Counted from the first letter of the stretch, positions 1-9,071 are shown. The stretch: DNA of 64,000 nucleotides from Paenibacillus sp. AN1007 (GCF_040702995.1 NZ_CP159992.1:4961501-5025500); one strand, 5' to 3'. Numbers and translations are program-made. Notes: generated by a model from the sequence alone, not told the origin.

Positions 1-1939
1 GTATTTCTTTACGATTAAATTGCTTAGCAAAGCAATTTTTCAATACAATGCTTGGATACAAGCTAGCATATCCTAACCCATCATAATACAAACTTCTGAC
101 TCCACACTCCAGTGTATTCCATCTTAATAAAGAGTATTGCATAGGTACCATTACATCAATACTTGCTTTAAACATTGCATAGGTATTACTGAAAACAGAG
201 TAATTATCTAGAGTACTAATAATTTGATCAATTCGAGCTTTATTCAATTTTATTAGCTCGGTTCGTTCATTTTCCCTATATATCTCCAAAATATTAGTCA
301 ATATACGTTTTGGAGTGTATTTTTCAAACTGCTCATTAGAGTATTTAATTGATAACTTGCAGGGCTTATCACACAAATAAACTTTACTTCTCTCAAGATT
401 ACCTAATGAAATTAATTCTTTATTCAGATATTGCTTCTCTATATAATCTTCAAAACTCGCAAGTTCTGTGTCAGATAAATCCTCTATATCAAGTCCATCC
501 TCATCACAGTGATTCTCTAAAACAATATCTACTCTACCATAGATAACATATATCCTATTTTTGAATCCTTGATCATTCAGATCCTGTATAACATCAATAA
601 TATAGTCATCTTTTGAATCTAACCGAGTATTATAAATAATTACATCTGGATTGCACTGCTGGATTGCAGCATGTACTCTATTATAAGCAACCTTCTTTTC
701 CTCCCCCTTTGGAATTTGACCTTGGTTAATACCAAGCCCGTCAACAACAGTTAGTTCCTCCCCATTATTAATTTCATTATTCCGGAAGTATAACTTTGCC
801 TTTGAGATAAGAGCATCTATTGAAAAGAAATTATTGTTCTTGCGCTGCTTTTTATCGCCAAAAACATTACTAATTAAATCCTTTGTATCTACTGCATCGA
901 ATCTCTTTTTTATAGAAATAGTTTGACCATAATTAATACTAACATCATACTTAACTGAAAATTTATTAATAGCATCATAAACCTGATCATGTATATGCTT
1001 GGTAAGTTTTTTAAAATCCTGTGTTTCGCAAATAATATAAGCTATATCATCAATAGTAATTTTAAATACATTCTCTTTAATATCTCGAACGATATCCAGT
1101 TTTAATTGATTATCTGTGAGCTTATCTCTATATGAAATGCTCCTCGTGGAGTATTCCCTAATCCCTTTTAATAGTATTGCTTCGAGAACAATGTTCTCAT
1201 TATCAAAATCCACTAAATTTGAAATATCAAATGTTTTATCCTTATTAATTGTTAGTCTCTCACATGCAGCAGCCATTGCAATATCCCAAATTACTTCGCT
1301 ACTATCATTTGATTTAACTTCAGATTTTATAGTATCAAGAATTTCTTGTAAGGCTTCAATAACTAGTGATACTATATCCTCTTCCGCTTTATCAAATGTT
1401 TTTAATGTGAACTCAACTTCAAATTCCTCCTTATTCAGGATATCTCGATTATTAGGATTCACACAATTGTCAATCGAAAAGTTCGTGCTCTCTTTAATTG
1501 TTGTTAATTGGATGAATTTCTTAATGTAACCTCGAGGAATGATAGCATGTAAGTTACCTAGCGTCTTCCCTGCAGATGTACAACCAATATTTAATATAAC
1601 TAAAGAGTTTTTTGTTTTTCCACTAATCTTTTCAACAGTATTTGAACCAACATATTCCCTCCACTCTTCCTGATGTAATAGTTTTAAAGTGATATGTAAG
1701 GCTTTTTGTGAATATCTAGACAAATATGGTAAGTTCTCTGAGACATCTAATAATTTTATAATTTGAATGAAGCTATACTTGGCATTCATAATATCACTAA
1801 CTTGCCTAATAATTTCTTTCGCTAGAGTTATACTCATTTCATCAAAGGGAGCAATTGTTATTTTCTGTTGCTTTCCGTCTACCGTAACTGAGCATTTATG
1901 CGCACCATTATCCAAGATTAAATTAGGCTTATAACTCAC
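1..1939 (-). CDS. Large P-loop NTPase of unknown family, C-terminus beyond the window
   Basis: This frame is open for 646 codons and runs off the left edge, so the C-terminus is missing. I chose the GTG start at 1939 because GAGGTG lies 7 bases upstream; an in-frame ATG at 1954 is the alternative. A Walker A motif, GCTSAGKT, is at residues 119-126. A hydrophobic strand ending in VVDGLG (D400) resembles a Walker B or GTPase G3 motif, and a later YVIYGRVD resembles a degraded G4. The long span between residues 126 and 400 is mostly helical-looking and is unusual for a small GTPase. Codon use is strongly AT-rich, unlike all genes to the right, which suggests transfer. A dynamin-like or other mobile-element/defence NTPase is possible, but I do not recognise the family. 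Confidence 0.8.
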   Translation of the reverse strand, partial: MSYKPNLILDNGAHKCSVTVDGKQQKITIAPFDEMSITLAKEIIRQVSDIMNAKYSFIQIIKLLDVSENLPYLSRYSQKALHITLKLLHQEEWREYVGSNTVEKISGKTKNSLVILNIGCTSAGKTLGNLHAIIPRGYIKKFIQLTTIKESTNFSIDNCVNPNNRDILNKEEFEVEFTLKTFDKAEEDIVSLVIEALQEILDTIKSEVKSNDSSEVIWDIAMAAACERLTINKDKTFDISNLVDFDNENIVLEAILLKGIREYSTRSISYRDKLTDNQLKLDIVRDIKENVFKITIDDIAYIICETQDFKKLTKHIHDQVYDAINKFSVKYDVSINYGQTISIKKRFDAVDTKDLISNVFGDKKQRKNNNFFSIDALISKAKLYFRNNEINNGEELTVVDGLGINQGQIPKGEEKKVAYNRVHAAIQQCNPDVIIYNTRLDSKDDYIIDVIQDLNDQGFKNRIYVIYGRVDIVLENHCDEDGLDIEDLSDTELASFEDYIEKQYLNKELISLGNLERSKVYLCDKPCKLSIKYSNEQFEKYTPKRILTNILEIYRENERTELIKLNKARIDQIISTLDNYSVFSNTYAMFKASIDVMVPMQYSLLRWNTLECGVRSLYYDGLGYASLYPSIVLKNCFAKQFNRKEI

Positions 1940-2607
1940 AAGAAAACACCTCATTCCTTCATTTTAGAACGAATTTAAGAATATAATTCAATATAAATTC
2001 TTAATACTGTTCACTTCAATCATTTTATATCCCAATGATAAAAAAAGTCAATAAATCATTTTTTATTCTTAAAAATTAGATTGAGAAGAGGTTTTTCTTT
2101 TATTTAAATTTGATTTGGATTACTCTATTCATAAAAAAGAGCATCCTAAAAAGAACGCTCTCTTAAAAATATAATCTAACTATCTCAGCCTGCTATTACT
2201 ATCCCCCGACGTGTCTACACACTCGACCTCAAAACCAAGGTCCAGCACGACCAAAACCTCAATTATTTCCTTTAGAACTTTATTTCCGAAATCAGGGCCA
2301 TCCTTCGTAAAAATCGTAAACGGCGTAAAGAGTTGAAAACAAAGGATTTCTACGTATCTTTGTTCAGTATGAATAACCCCCTGCCAAATAACAGCCCTCA
2401 AACCCGCATTCCACCGTTGCCCTCATAAATAAAGTCATGCTAAAAAACCGTGTTTTTCTCCTACTATAATCTGAATAATGTCTTGATAGAAAAACAGGGG
2501 AAAGGCTTGATGGATCTGGGTTCTTCCCCTTCTCCATTCTTCCTCTCCCCGCTTTTATCACGTCTTTATTCGATTTTTAGCACAGGTTTATTATGGATAG
2601 CAGAGGT
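1940..2607. other. AT-rich boundary between accessory island and core chromosome
   Basis: AT content is high up to about 2170 and drops over the next few hundred bases. An imperfect hairpin with AGAGC/GCTCT arms and a T-run on the minus strand (about 2134-2166) could end transcription coming from the right. Two short overlapping minus-strand frames occupy 2180-2561 (see the separate entry). No integrase, tRNA or insertion sequence is visible here. Confidence 0.5.
2180..2401 (-). pseudogene. Short orphan frame, possible gene remnant
   Basis: A 73-codon frame opening with TTG shows protein-like composition in its second half (for example IFTKDGPDFGNKVL and VLDLGFEVECVD). It has no convincing ribosome site and is interrupted upstream. 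A second frame directly upstream (ATG at 2526, SD-like GAGAGGAAG) ends at 2364 and overlaps it, so the pair could be one short gene broken by a frameshift. I recognise no family. It may be noncoding. Confidence 0.25.
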
Positions 2608-4338
2608 TTATTTTGGTGTTACACCATTCCTCACCAACATCGCCACCGATTCCACATGCACCGTATGCGGGAACATATCCACTGGCGTTACCTCCACGGT
2701 GCGGTAGCCGCCATCCTCCAGCACACGCAGGTCACGGGCCAGGGTGCTTGGATTACAGCTGACATAGACCACGCGTTCCGGCTTCATCTCCAGGATGGTA
2801 TCCAGCAAACGCGGGTCGCAGCCTTTGCGCGGTGGATCGACGACGATGACGTCGGCTTCGATGCCTTGTTCTTTCCAGCGTGGAATCACGTCCTCGGAGG
2901 CGCCGACTTCGAACTTGACGTTGCGCATCTCGTTCAGCAGCGCATTGCTGCGCGCATCCTCAATCGCTTCAGGCACAATCTCTACCCCATACACTTGATC
3001 CGCATGCTGTGCGAGGAAAAGAGAGATCGTTCCGATGCCGCAATAGGCATCGATAACCGTTTCTTTGCCGCTCAGTCCAGCGTATTCTACGGTTTTTCCA
3101 TACAGTACTTCGGTCTGCACCGGATTGACCTGATAGAACGAACGCGGAGAGATCGCAAATTGTACATCTCCGATAAAATCATAAATGACATCACGTCCCC
3201 ATAGGACACGAGTTTCATCACCGAAAATGACGTTGGTCTGCTTTTTGTTCACGTTCTGACAGATGCTCGCCACTTGTGGGATGGCTTCACGGATACTGCC
3301 AATCCACTCGTCTTTGTGAGGAATGTCCCGACCATTCGTCACCAGGACGAGCATCATCTCGCCTGTACGGAACGCCTTCTTCACGACCACATGACGCAGC
3401 AGCCCGCGGCCTGTTTCTTCGTTGTATGCACTTATTCCGAAGTGGCTGCCAATTTCCTTTACCTTAGCTACAACTTCGTCATTGTGCTCATGCTGGATAA
3501 GGCAGGTTTCCATGTCGATAATCCGGTGACTCCCTTTGGCATAGAAACCACCCACCAAACCACCTTCGGTTACACCAATCGGCACCTGTGCCTTGTTCCG
3601 ATAACGCCACGGCTCGTCCATGCCCATCGTTGGCAGCACGCGAATTGCATGCTTCGTGTCTTCTTCGTCCATGACACCTTCAAGCCGCAGACGAATCCGA
3701 TGACTCTCATTGGTTTGTTCATCTGTTCGCTCGTCGAATTGAGATTGTTCCGATGGGTCTGCCTGAGCCTCGTCATTATCCACCAGCACATTCAGCTTCC
3801 CGATCCGCTGCAGATTATCGATCACGAGCTGACGTTTCCAAGCAAGCTGCCCGGCGTAGCTCATATGCTGAATCTGACAGCCGCCACATTGATCATAGAT
3901 CGGACATGGCGCGGAGACGCGGTCTGGACTGGCCTTGACGATCTCGAGCAGCTTGGCGTAACCATACTGCTTCTTCGTTTTCATTACACGCACGCGTACA
4001 GTTTCCCCCGGAAGGGCCCCCTGCACAAAAAGTGTGTATCCATTCGCGCGGCCTACACCCTCGCCGTCATGATTCATACCTATAATGTCGATGACGGTTT
4101 CCTCATTTTTGCTTACGGGCAGTCCTTCAATGTGTGCAGATTCACGCGCTCGTCCTTTGGAACGCAAACCAGAAATTGATGCACCTTGCGGCTGCAGCTC
4201 TCTTCCGGATTGGCGTGTAGATGGACGAGTTGGCGCTGATTGACTTGGCTGACGGGACGATGAAGACTTCCCTTTCCCTTGTGGAGCAGCCGAATTCCGG
4301 CGGTTTTTTCCACGACCGCTGCGGTTCGTATTAGACAA
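2608..4338 (-). CDS. rlmCD: 23S rRNA (uracil-C5)-methyltransferase RlmCD
   Basis: This SAM-dependent enzyme of the TrmA/RumA family makes 5-methyluridine in 23S rRNA. A TRAM domain covers about residues 78-140. It is followed by the iron-sulfur cysteines C145, C151 and C154 in CPIYDQCGGCQIQH. The methyltransferase half carries the SAM loop DAYCGIGTISLFL, the DPPRKGCD motif and the nucleophile motif SCNPSTLARDL. The first 75 residues are a basic, low-complexity Ser/Arg/Pro extension, which makes the protein (576 residues) longer than typical relatives. The start is TTG; the only nearby ATG leads to a stop after four codons. It lies downstream of dgkB, as in B. subtilis (yerQ-yefA). Confidence 0.93.
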   Translation of the reverse strand: MSNTNRSGRGKNRRNSAAPQGKGKSSSSRQPSQSAPTRPSTRQSGRELQPQGASISGLRSKGRARESAHIEGLPVSKNEETVIDIIGMNHDGEGVGRANGYTLFVQGALPGETVRVRVMKTKKQYGYAKLLEIVKASPDRVSAPCPIYDQCGGCQIQHMSYAGQLAWKRQLVIDNLQRIGKLNVLVDNDEAQADPSEQSQFDERTDEQTNESHRIRLRLEGVMDEEDTKHAIRVLPTMGMDEPWRYRNKAQVPIGVTEGGLVGGFYAKGSHRIIDMETCLIQHEHNDEVVAKVKEIGSHFGISAYNEETGRGLLRHVVVKKAFRTGEMMLVLVTNGRDIPHKDEWIGSIREAIPQVASICQNVNKKQTNVIFGDETRVLWGRDVIYDFIGDVQFAISPRSFYQVNPVQTEVLYGKTVEYAGLSGKETVIDAYCGIGTISLFLAQHADQVYGVEIVPEAIEDARSNALLNEMRNVKFEVGASEDVIPRWKEQGIEADVIVVDPPRKGCDPRLLDTILEMKPERVVYVSCNPSTLARDLRVLEDGGYRTVEVTPVDMFPHTVHVESVAMLVRNGVTPK

Positions 4339-4484
4339 CGTACATTCACTTCTTTCTTATATAGTACACTGCCTGTAAGGGCAGTGGTTTGTACAGTTTG
4401 TTTTTTTTAGACTGTATTTGTTTCATTAAGATTTTACCAAAATTATTACTAATGCTGTTCTGAACGGAATCGAGGCTGCTCATC

Positions 4485-4562
4485 GTGAATTCCGAGCAAG
4501 GAACCTGATTCACGCCAAAAATAACGTTCCAAAATTCTAATGAATCTCAGAGACGTTATTTT
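4485..4562. terminator. Inverted repeats between dgkB and rlmCD
   Basis: Two inverted repeats lie downstream of dgkB. One has GTGAAT/ATTCAC arms (4485-4513). The other has AAAATAACGT/ACGTTATTTT arms (about 4517-4562) with a T-run on both strands. The second could act as a terminator for dgkB. Confidence 0.5.
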
Positions 4563-4572
4563 AACGTAAAAT

Positions 4573-5457
4573 TTATCGGTGGAACAGCTGCAGATGATGC
4601 TTTAGATTCGTAAACGCCGCCGGCAGCGTACCACCCAGTTCACCGTCCAGATTCAACTGCACATAACCTGGTGAAGTGACTTCCATGTGGTCCGTCTGGA
4701 AATGAACCACCTTTTTGTCATTCAGATGCTCTCCGCGCAGCGCCAGCGTAACAAGCCGGATCATATCAGCCAAGTTGCATTTGCGCACACCGATTACATC
4801 GAACAATCCATCATCAATGGTTGCCCCTGGAGCCAGCTTCTCGAAGCCGCCGACAGAATTCGTATTGGCAATAAGAAACAGCATGAATTCATCATGAATT
4901 TCTTCCTGACCATTCGCACGAATGATTAACTCCTGCGGAGACAGGCTTGCCATTTTCTCAATACCCTTCATATAATAGGCCAGCTGCCCAATCATCGTTT
5001 TCAAACGACTCGGTACTTCATAGGTCAGTTCAGTTAACGATCCGCCGCCGGCGATGTTGATAAAATACCTGTCATTCGCCTTGCCCAGGTCAAGCGGCCG
5101 CGTCTGCTGCTGAATGACCAGATCCACATAATCTTCCCATTGTCTTGGAATCCCGAGCGCACGTGCAAAATCATTTGTCGTCCCCAGCGGGAATACACCC
5201 AGCGGAGGGCGGTTCTCCCGCTCGGCCATACCATTAATGACCTCATACAATGTTCCGTCGCCACCAGCAGCAAGAATCATGTCATATCCGCGTTCAATCG
5301 CAATTTCCGCTTCCCGGGTCGCATCGCCTTCTCCCGTTGTTGCGTGACACGAAGCCTCGATGCCGCCTTGATCCAAACGCTGCAAAATATCAGCCAGACG
5401 TTTCTTCATTTCTTCCCGGCCTGAAGTCGGATTATATATCAATCGAGCTCTTTTCAT
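4573..5457 (-). CDS. dgkB: Diacylglycerol kinase (lipid kinase YerQ/DgkB family)
   Basis: This enzyme phosphorylates diacylglycerol released during lipoteichoic acid synthesis and returns it to phospholipid synthesis. The diagnostic nucleotide-binding motif AAGGDGTLYEV lies about 75 residues in, followed by GVFPLGTTNDFARALG and a C-terminal lobe with DDGLFDVIGV. The length fits the family. I start at ATG 5457 (MKRARLIYNPTSG), because AGGTGG is 8 bases upstream; the GTG at 5469 overlaps that Shine-Dalgarno. Its neighbour rlmCD is the same as in Bacillus. Confidence 0.93.
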   Translation of the reverse strand: MKRARLIYNPTSGREEMKKRLADILQRLDQGGIEASCHATTGEGDATREAEIAIERGYDMILAAGGDGTLYEVINGMAERENRPPLGVFPLGTTNDFARALGIPRQWEDYVDLVIQQQTRPLDLGKANDRYFINIAGGGSLTELTYEVPSRLKTMIGQLAYYMKGIEKMASLSPQELIIRANGQEEIHDEFMLFLIANTNSVGGFEKLAPGATIDDGLFDVIGVRKCNLADMIRLVTLALRGEHLNDKKVVHFQTDHMEVTSPGYVQLNLDGELGGTLPAAFTNLKHHLQLFHR

Positions 5458-5997
5458 CTGATACGCCACCTATTCCACATTATCCATGAGTCTGAACGAC
5501 CTCATCTTCTTACGCTGCATCAGTCCACAAAGGGGCATCATTTAACATCTCTAACAACTTCCGTTAATCCTGCCCAAACATTTCGTTCTATATATTTCTA
5601 TGCCGGAGGAATTTCGTCTCATTCCAAGGGCGATTGCTTCTATCATATCATCAAATGTAAAGATGTCCTAGCCTAATCCACCCGCCATTTTTGGCATATA
5701 TCATAACTGTCGAAAGTCCCTTACCCAATAAACATAACCATGACTTCTTGAAACGAATTCCAGCTTCTCGCTTCTGCAAAAATAACCCGCTGATCTTCCA
5801 TTCTGCCCGCTGGAACAGGAATTAATCTTCTTTCTCACCAAAGGCGTTCCTATATTATGACATAAATATACTGCAAATTTACAAATCTCAATATAAAAAT
5901 ATAAATAAAACCAATATTTTTCCAGTACCATTGAAGTACAGATGTAATCCATACATACCTCTCGCACACCACTACGTTTGCAAAGGAGAATTACAGT
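5458..5997. other. Intergenic region upstream of the NLP gene
   Basis: This 540-base gap separates two divergent genes and must hold both promoters. It is AT-rich between about 5850 and 5940. A TTTACA element and several TATAAA-like boxes there could drive the rightward toxin gene. I see no convincing coding sequence; the minus-strand frame at 5701-5967 has no ribosome site. Confidence 0.4.
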
Positions 5998-6723
5998 ATG
6001 CGTAAAACCACAAAATTTGTACTCTTGCTTATGGTTACCCTGCTGGCCTGCCTACCGCTGGGCACCACCGCAGAAGCTGCCGTCATTAATCATGATCAGG
6101 TGGTCGGTTTCCAGGAGGTCACCCCCGTGACAGCCATGCAGATCACAGCCAAACGTTTTCAACCTTTTCTCAAGGTCTATCATGGATGCGTGCCTTTCCC
6201 TGCCGTTGATGCACAGGGCAATACCAGTGCAGGTTTGGCTACGTCCGGATCACACAATGGTGGGTGCAGCTCCAACCTGGGCCAAGTCTACTCCCGCTCC
6301 GCTTGGCACAATGGGGTGTGGGCGATCATGTACGCATGGTACTTCCCTAAAGACAATCCTTCCCCAGGACTTGGGCATCGTCATGACTGGGAAGGCATTG
6401 TGGTATGGGTCGATAATCCGGCTGTCGCCAATCCGAAAGTACTCTCAATCGCCTATTCAGGTCATGGGCAGTTCACCAAAGTGGCACCAAGCAGCAGTAA
6501 CATGCAGGGTGATCACCCGAAAATCTCATATAACAGCACCTGGCCGCTCAACCATGAGCTTGGTGTAACCAACGTTGTCGGAGGAACACAACCTCTGATC
6601 GGTTGGGACGACCTGACTCCAGCAGCACGTAATGCACTGAACACAACAGACTTCGGCAGTGCCAATGTACCTTTTAACGATAACAACTTTGCGAACAACC
6701 TCAATAAAGCCTGGTTTAGATAA
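5998..6723 (+). CDS. Secreted necrosis-inducing NPP1/NLP-family protein
   Basis: NLPs are secreted cytolysins that bind sphingolipids of dicot plant membranes and trigger necrosis and ethylene production. This 241-residue protein has a clear signal peptide (basic start, hydrophobic core, cleavage near AEAA at about residue 28). It carries the family heptapeptide GHRHDWE at residues 126-132, with the metal-binding His/Asp/Glu residues intact. It has two cysteines (C64, C90), as in type 1 NLPs, and the family motifs AIMYAWYFPKD and HDWEGIVVWV. AAGGAG lies 9 bases before ATG. The gene stands alone between a long upstream gap and a strong terminator. Activity is inferred from the motif, not shown. 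Confidence 0.93.
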   Translation: MRKTTKFVLLLMVTLLACLPLGTTAEAAVINHDQVVGFQEVTPVTAMQITAKRFQPFLKVYHGCVPFPAVDAQGNTSAGLATSGSHNGGCSSNLGQVYSRSAWHNGVWAIMYAWYFPKDNPSPGLGHRHDWEGIVVWVDNPAVANPKVLSIAYSGHGQFTKVAPSSSNMQGDHPKISYNSTWPLNHELGVTNVVGGTQPLIGWDDLTPAARNALNTTDFGSANVPFNDNNFANNLNKAWFR

Positions 6724-6810
6724 CGGTTAGACGTTTTTTCACTTATCAGGTTCCTGATCTTACTTTTAAGGATTATATTATTCCCACGTTTAACTATAGG
6801 CACTTACACC

Positions 6811-6839
6811 AAAAAACCACGTCCTTGGACGTGGTTTTT
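6811..6839. terminator. Bidirectional terminator between NLP gene and chelatase
   Basis: A perfect 8-bp stem (CCACGTCC, loop TT, GGACGTGG) is flanked by six A on one side and five T on the other. It can end both the rightward toxin gene and the leftward chelatase gene. Confidence 0.85.
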
Positions 6840-6860
6840 CGTGATGCTAAAATTCGGCGA

Positions 6861-7640
6861 TTAATCTTCACCGCTGCCACACTGCTCCAGCAAAAAGTGG
6901 ATCTGCCGCTCCAGCCACTGCCCAAGAAGCGGATGAGGCAGCAGCGTTTCCCCGCTGTATGCATACACCAGATCCTTAAGCCGGCCTGGGATAACGCGCT
7001 GTGTAAAATAACCGGCACTCAAAAACAGCGGCGCCACAATGACACGGCTTCCACGCTCTTCACTCCAGTATTTTGCCTTCTCATATACACTTTCCGGGTT
7101 CAGCAGCGCATAGTCCGTATGAGCGACTCCGCTAACCTGCTGCACTCGTTCGGCAAGAGAGGAAATACCTGCTTCCCAGCGCTGACGGAATCCATCATGG
7201 ACGCTTCCATGTCCCACGAGTAAGATCGTCTCCTTCTCCGGATGCTGTGATAGCGTTCGGACCTTGTCCCATACCATCACCGCAATATCAGGATCATTAT
7301 CCACCGGATAACCGAAATGAATTCGAGCTTTAACCTCAAACGGTTCAAGATCGGTTTCACGTTCGGGAGCATCTTTGGCTCCGATCGCATATTCAATCTC
7401 ATCCACATGAGTGCTGCCGGAGGACACAAACAGAGGCACAACCAAAATATCAGTTACCCCTTGGGCTTCCAATCGGTTAATACCATCCTGTATCAAGCGC
7501 CCCTCCACCAATTCCAGAAATCCGGCTTCAACAGGTAACGGTTCAGGCAGACGCAGCCGGGAAATCGCGTCATCGACGGATTCCACCCAGGTCTTCTCCT
7601 GAGAACCGTGACTAATGATGAGAACACCCGGCTTCTTCAT
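6861..7640 (-). CDS. cbiX: Sirohydrochlorin chelatase (CbiX/SirB family)
   Basis: This protein inserts iron or cobalt into sirohydrochlorin on the route to siroheme or cobalamin. It has two CbiX-like halves. The N-terminal half carries IISHGSQE and VVPLFVSSGSTHVDEI, and the C-terminal half carries LLVGHGSVHDG and VAPLFLSAGYFTQRVIPG; the histidines are the usual metal ligands. The length of 259 residues fits class II-like SirB proteins. It starts 3 bases after the yerC stop, so the two are likely co-transcribed. No other siroheme genes are nearby, so the metal is not determined. Confidence 0.88.
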   Translation of the reverse strand: MKKPGVLIISHGSQEKTWVESVDDAISRLRLPEPLPVEAGFLELVEGRLIQDGINRLEAQGVTDILVVPLFVSSGSTHVDEIEYAIGAKDAPERETDLEPFEVKARIHFGYPVDNDPDIAVMVWDKVRTLSQHPEKETILLVGHGSVHDGFRQRWEAGISSLAERVQQVSGVAHTDYALLNPESVYEKAKYWSEERGSRVIVAPLFLSAGYFTQRVIPGRLKDLVYAYSGETLLPHPLLGQWLERQIHFLLEQCGSGED

Positions 7641-7643
7641 AAA

Positions 7644-7934
7644 CTAGCGCCCCAGGCGTTCCAGCGTCATTTTATAACCGTCATTACCATAATTCAGGCA
7701 GCGTTTCACACGCGAAATTGTAGCCGTGCTTGCGCCCGTCTCTGCTTCAATCTGATTATACGTGTTGCCTTTACCAAGCATACGTGCCACTTCCAGCCGC
7801 TGGGACATGGATTGAATCTCGTTCACGGTGCAGAGGTCATCAAAAAAGACGTAACACTCTTCAATATCCTTCAGAGTCAGGATAGCCTCAAATAATTGTT
7901 CAATGCTTTTATCATTTAGCTTTTTCAGCTGCAT
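7644..7934 (-). CDS. yerC: YerC/YecD family TrpR-like DNA-binding protein
   Basis: A 96-residue helix-turn-helix protein of the TrpR-related YerC family. The motif region ARMLGKGNTYNQIEAETGASTATISRV is the recognition helix-turn-helix and spans roughly residues 49-75 (quoted in parts: GKGNTYNQIEAETG, then ASTATISRV). Family members are small cytoplasmic regulators whose targets are mostly unknown. It is the first gene of a pair with the chelatase, so it may regulate its own transcription unit. No operator could be identified. Confidence 0.88.
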   Translation of the reverse strand: MQLKKLNDKSIEQLFEAILTLKDIEECYVFFDDLCTVNEIQSMSQRLEVARMLGKGNTYNQIEAETGASTATISRVKRCLNYGNDGYKMTLERLGR

Positions 7935-8429
7935 TATATCATCATCCCCTAGCGGTTACTGTGTACCTACATTGTACCTACCCTGAGTTGGTATTTCAAG
8001 CGTTAACGATTTCACGCACTACAGAACAAAAACACATGTTACCGCTTACAAATAGTACTATTGTCCTCTACAGGTGGACACTTACTGTGAATATCGTGTA
8101 TTTTCGCCATATAAGGAACACATTTCCGATTATTCGCGTAGGATTTTACACAATATAATTGTTACAAAATTGTGTCCGATTTTCATTTTTCTTCCTCATT
8201 AGAGCTTCTAAACATTAACGCAGGACCTGCGCCCAAATCCGCAAATATCCCGTTTTCCGTGACACCCGCCTACGCCGCGTCTCCGCGAATGACATACAGT
8301 ATATCAAAAGGGAGTTCCACCCTGCTTACTGCTGCTTTATTTGACCAATATTTCTCAAAAAAGAACGTAATTTCTGAATCCATGGTGGAACGCAATTCCA
8401 GAATCCAAATAGAAGGAACGTGATCGTTC
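7935..8429. other. Intergenic region with a possible degenerate frame
   Basis: This gap lies between divergent genes. On the minus strand, between about 8175 and 8320, a protein-like frame reads DILYVIRGDAA, then a TAG stop, then AGVTENGIFADLGAGPALMF and a TGA stop. It has no start or ribosome site and looks like a decayed gene or the translation of a repeat. The rest shows only AT-rich putative promoter sequence near yerC. Confidence 0.3.
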
Positions 8430-9062
8430 ATGCCACAGCATTATTACCATCGTCAGCCAGGAACACGGCAGCGTCCGGCTCCTCATGGTCAGCGGCAGGC
8501 CCGCACATCTGCCTATGTACCGTATGGCAGCGTCCCGCGCTCTTTGAATGAATCCCAGATTCAGCCTATGTATCCCGGCGTTGATCCGCATTACCCGGGC
8601 TTCGCCGAAGTCGAAGCATCCGGTCTTGTACCTTACGGGCAGGGTACATCCGGCGGCAGCTTCTACGGAGGCGGCACTCCGGCTGCTCCAGTTGTTCCAG
8701 CTCCGGCACCCGCCTCTTCCGGCAGCTCAGGCTTTTCCCTCGCTAATCTGGGTGAATTAAAAGGCATGATTGACCGCTTCGGAGGTATCGACGGGATCAT
8801 GAATGGCGTTGCCAAAATGCAAAAAGTCGTAGGCGGCATCCAGCAGATGGCACCGATGATGAAACTCGTGATGGGCATTCTGCCTTTTGGAAAAAATAAG
8901 AACAGCAGCAGCGAGGCTGACGCCGATTACGAAGAATACTCGAAGCCCCGTCCACGTAAACGCCGTAAAAAAACAACAGGTACACAGCGGAAACGCACCT
9001 CATCTCCGGCCCGCCGCAAAACAGCAGCAGCCAAACCGCGTCCCAAAAGACGCAAAAGCTAG
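8430..9062 (+). CDS. Hypothetical protein with basic tail, possibly spore or coat related
   Basis: A 210-residue protein not confidently assigned. Residues 1-70 are rich in His, Gln, Pro and Tyr. A Gly/Pro/Ala linker follows at about 70-105. A conserved-looking helical core (LGELKGMIDRFGGIDGIM and QMAPMMKLVMGILPFG) covers about 108-150. The last 55 residues are Lys/Arg-rich (PRKRRKK, RPKRRKS). This layout resembles small Bacillus proteins of the YqfQ/VrrA type, but that is only a resemblance. The basic tail suggests binding to nucleic acid or an acidic polymer. A weak AAGGA lies upstream of the ATG. Confidence 0.7.
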   Translation: MPQHYYHRQPGTRQRPAPHGQRQARTSAYVPYGSVPRSLNESQIQPMYPGVDPHYPGFAEVEASGLVPYGQGTSGGSFYGGGTPAAPVVPAPAPASSGSSGFSLANLGELKGMIDRFGGIDGIMNGVAKMQKVVGGIQQMAPMMKLVMGILPFGKNKNSSSEADADYEEYSKPRPRKRRKKTTGTQRKRTSSPARRKTAAAKPRPKRRKS

Positions 9063-9071
9063 CTCCATTCA

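Noticed and set aside
3274..4179. 301-codon plus-strand frame opposite rlmCD
   Set aside because: Antisense shadow of a gene with clear catalytic motifs.
5701..5967. 88-codon minus-strand frame upstream of the NLP gene
   Set aside because: No ribosome site, low-complexity AT-rich composition, overlaps the expected promoter.
8330..8380. T-box-like AGGGTGGAACTCC on the minus strand
   Set aside because: The conserved ACCGCG part is absent and no synthetase or amino-acid gene follows in that direction.
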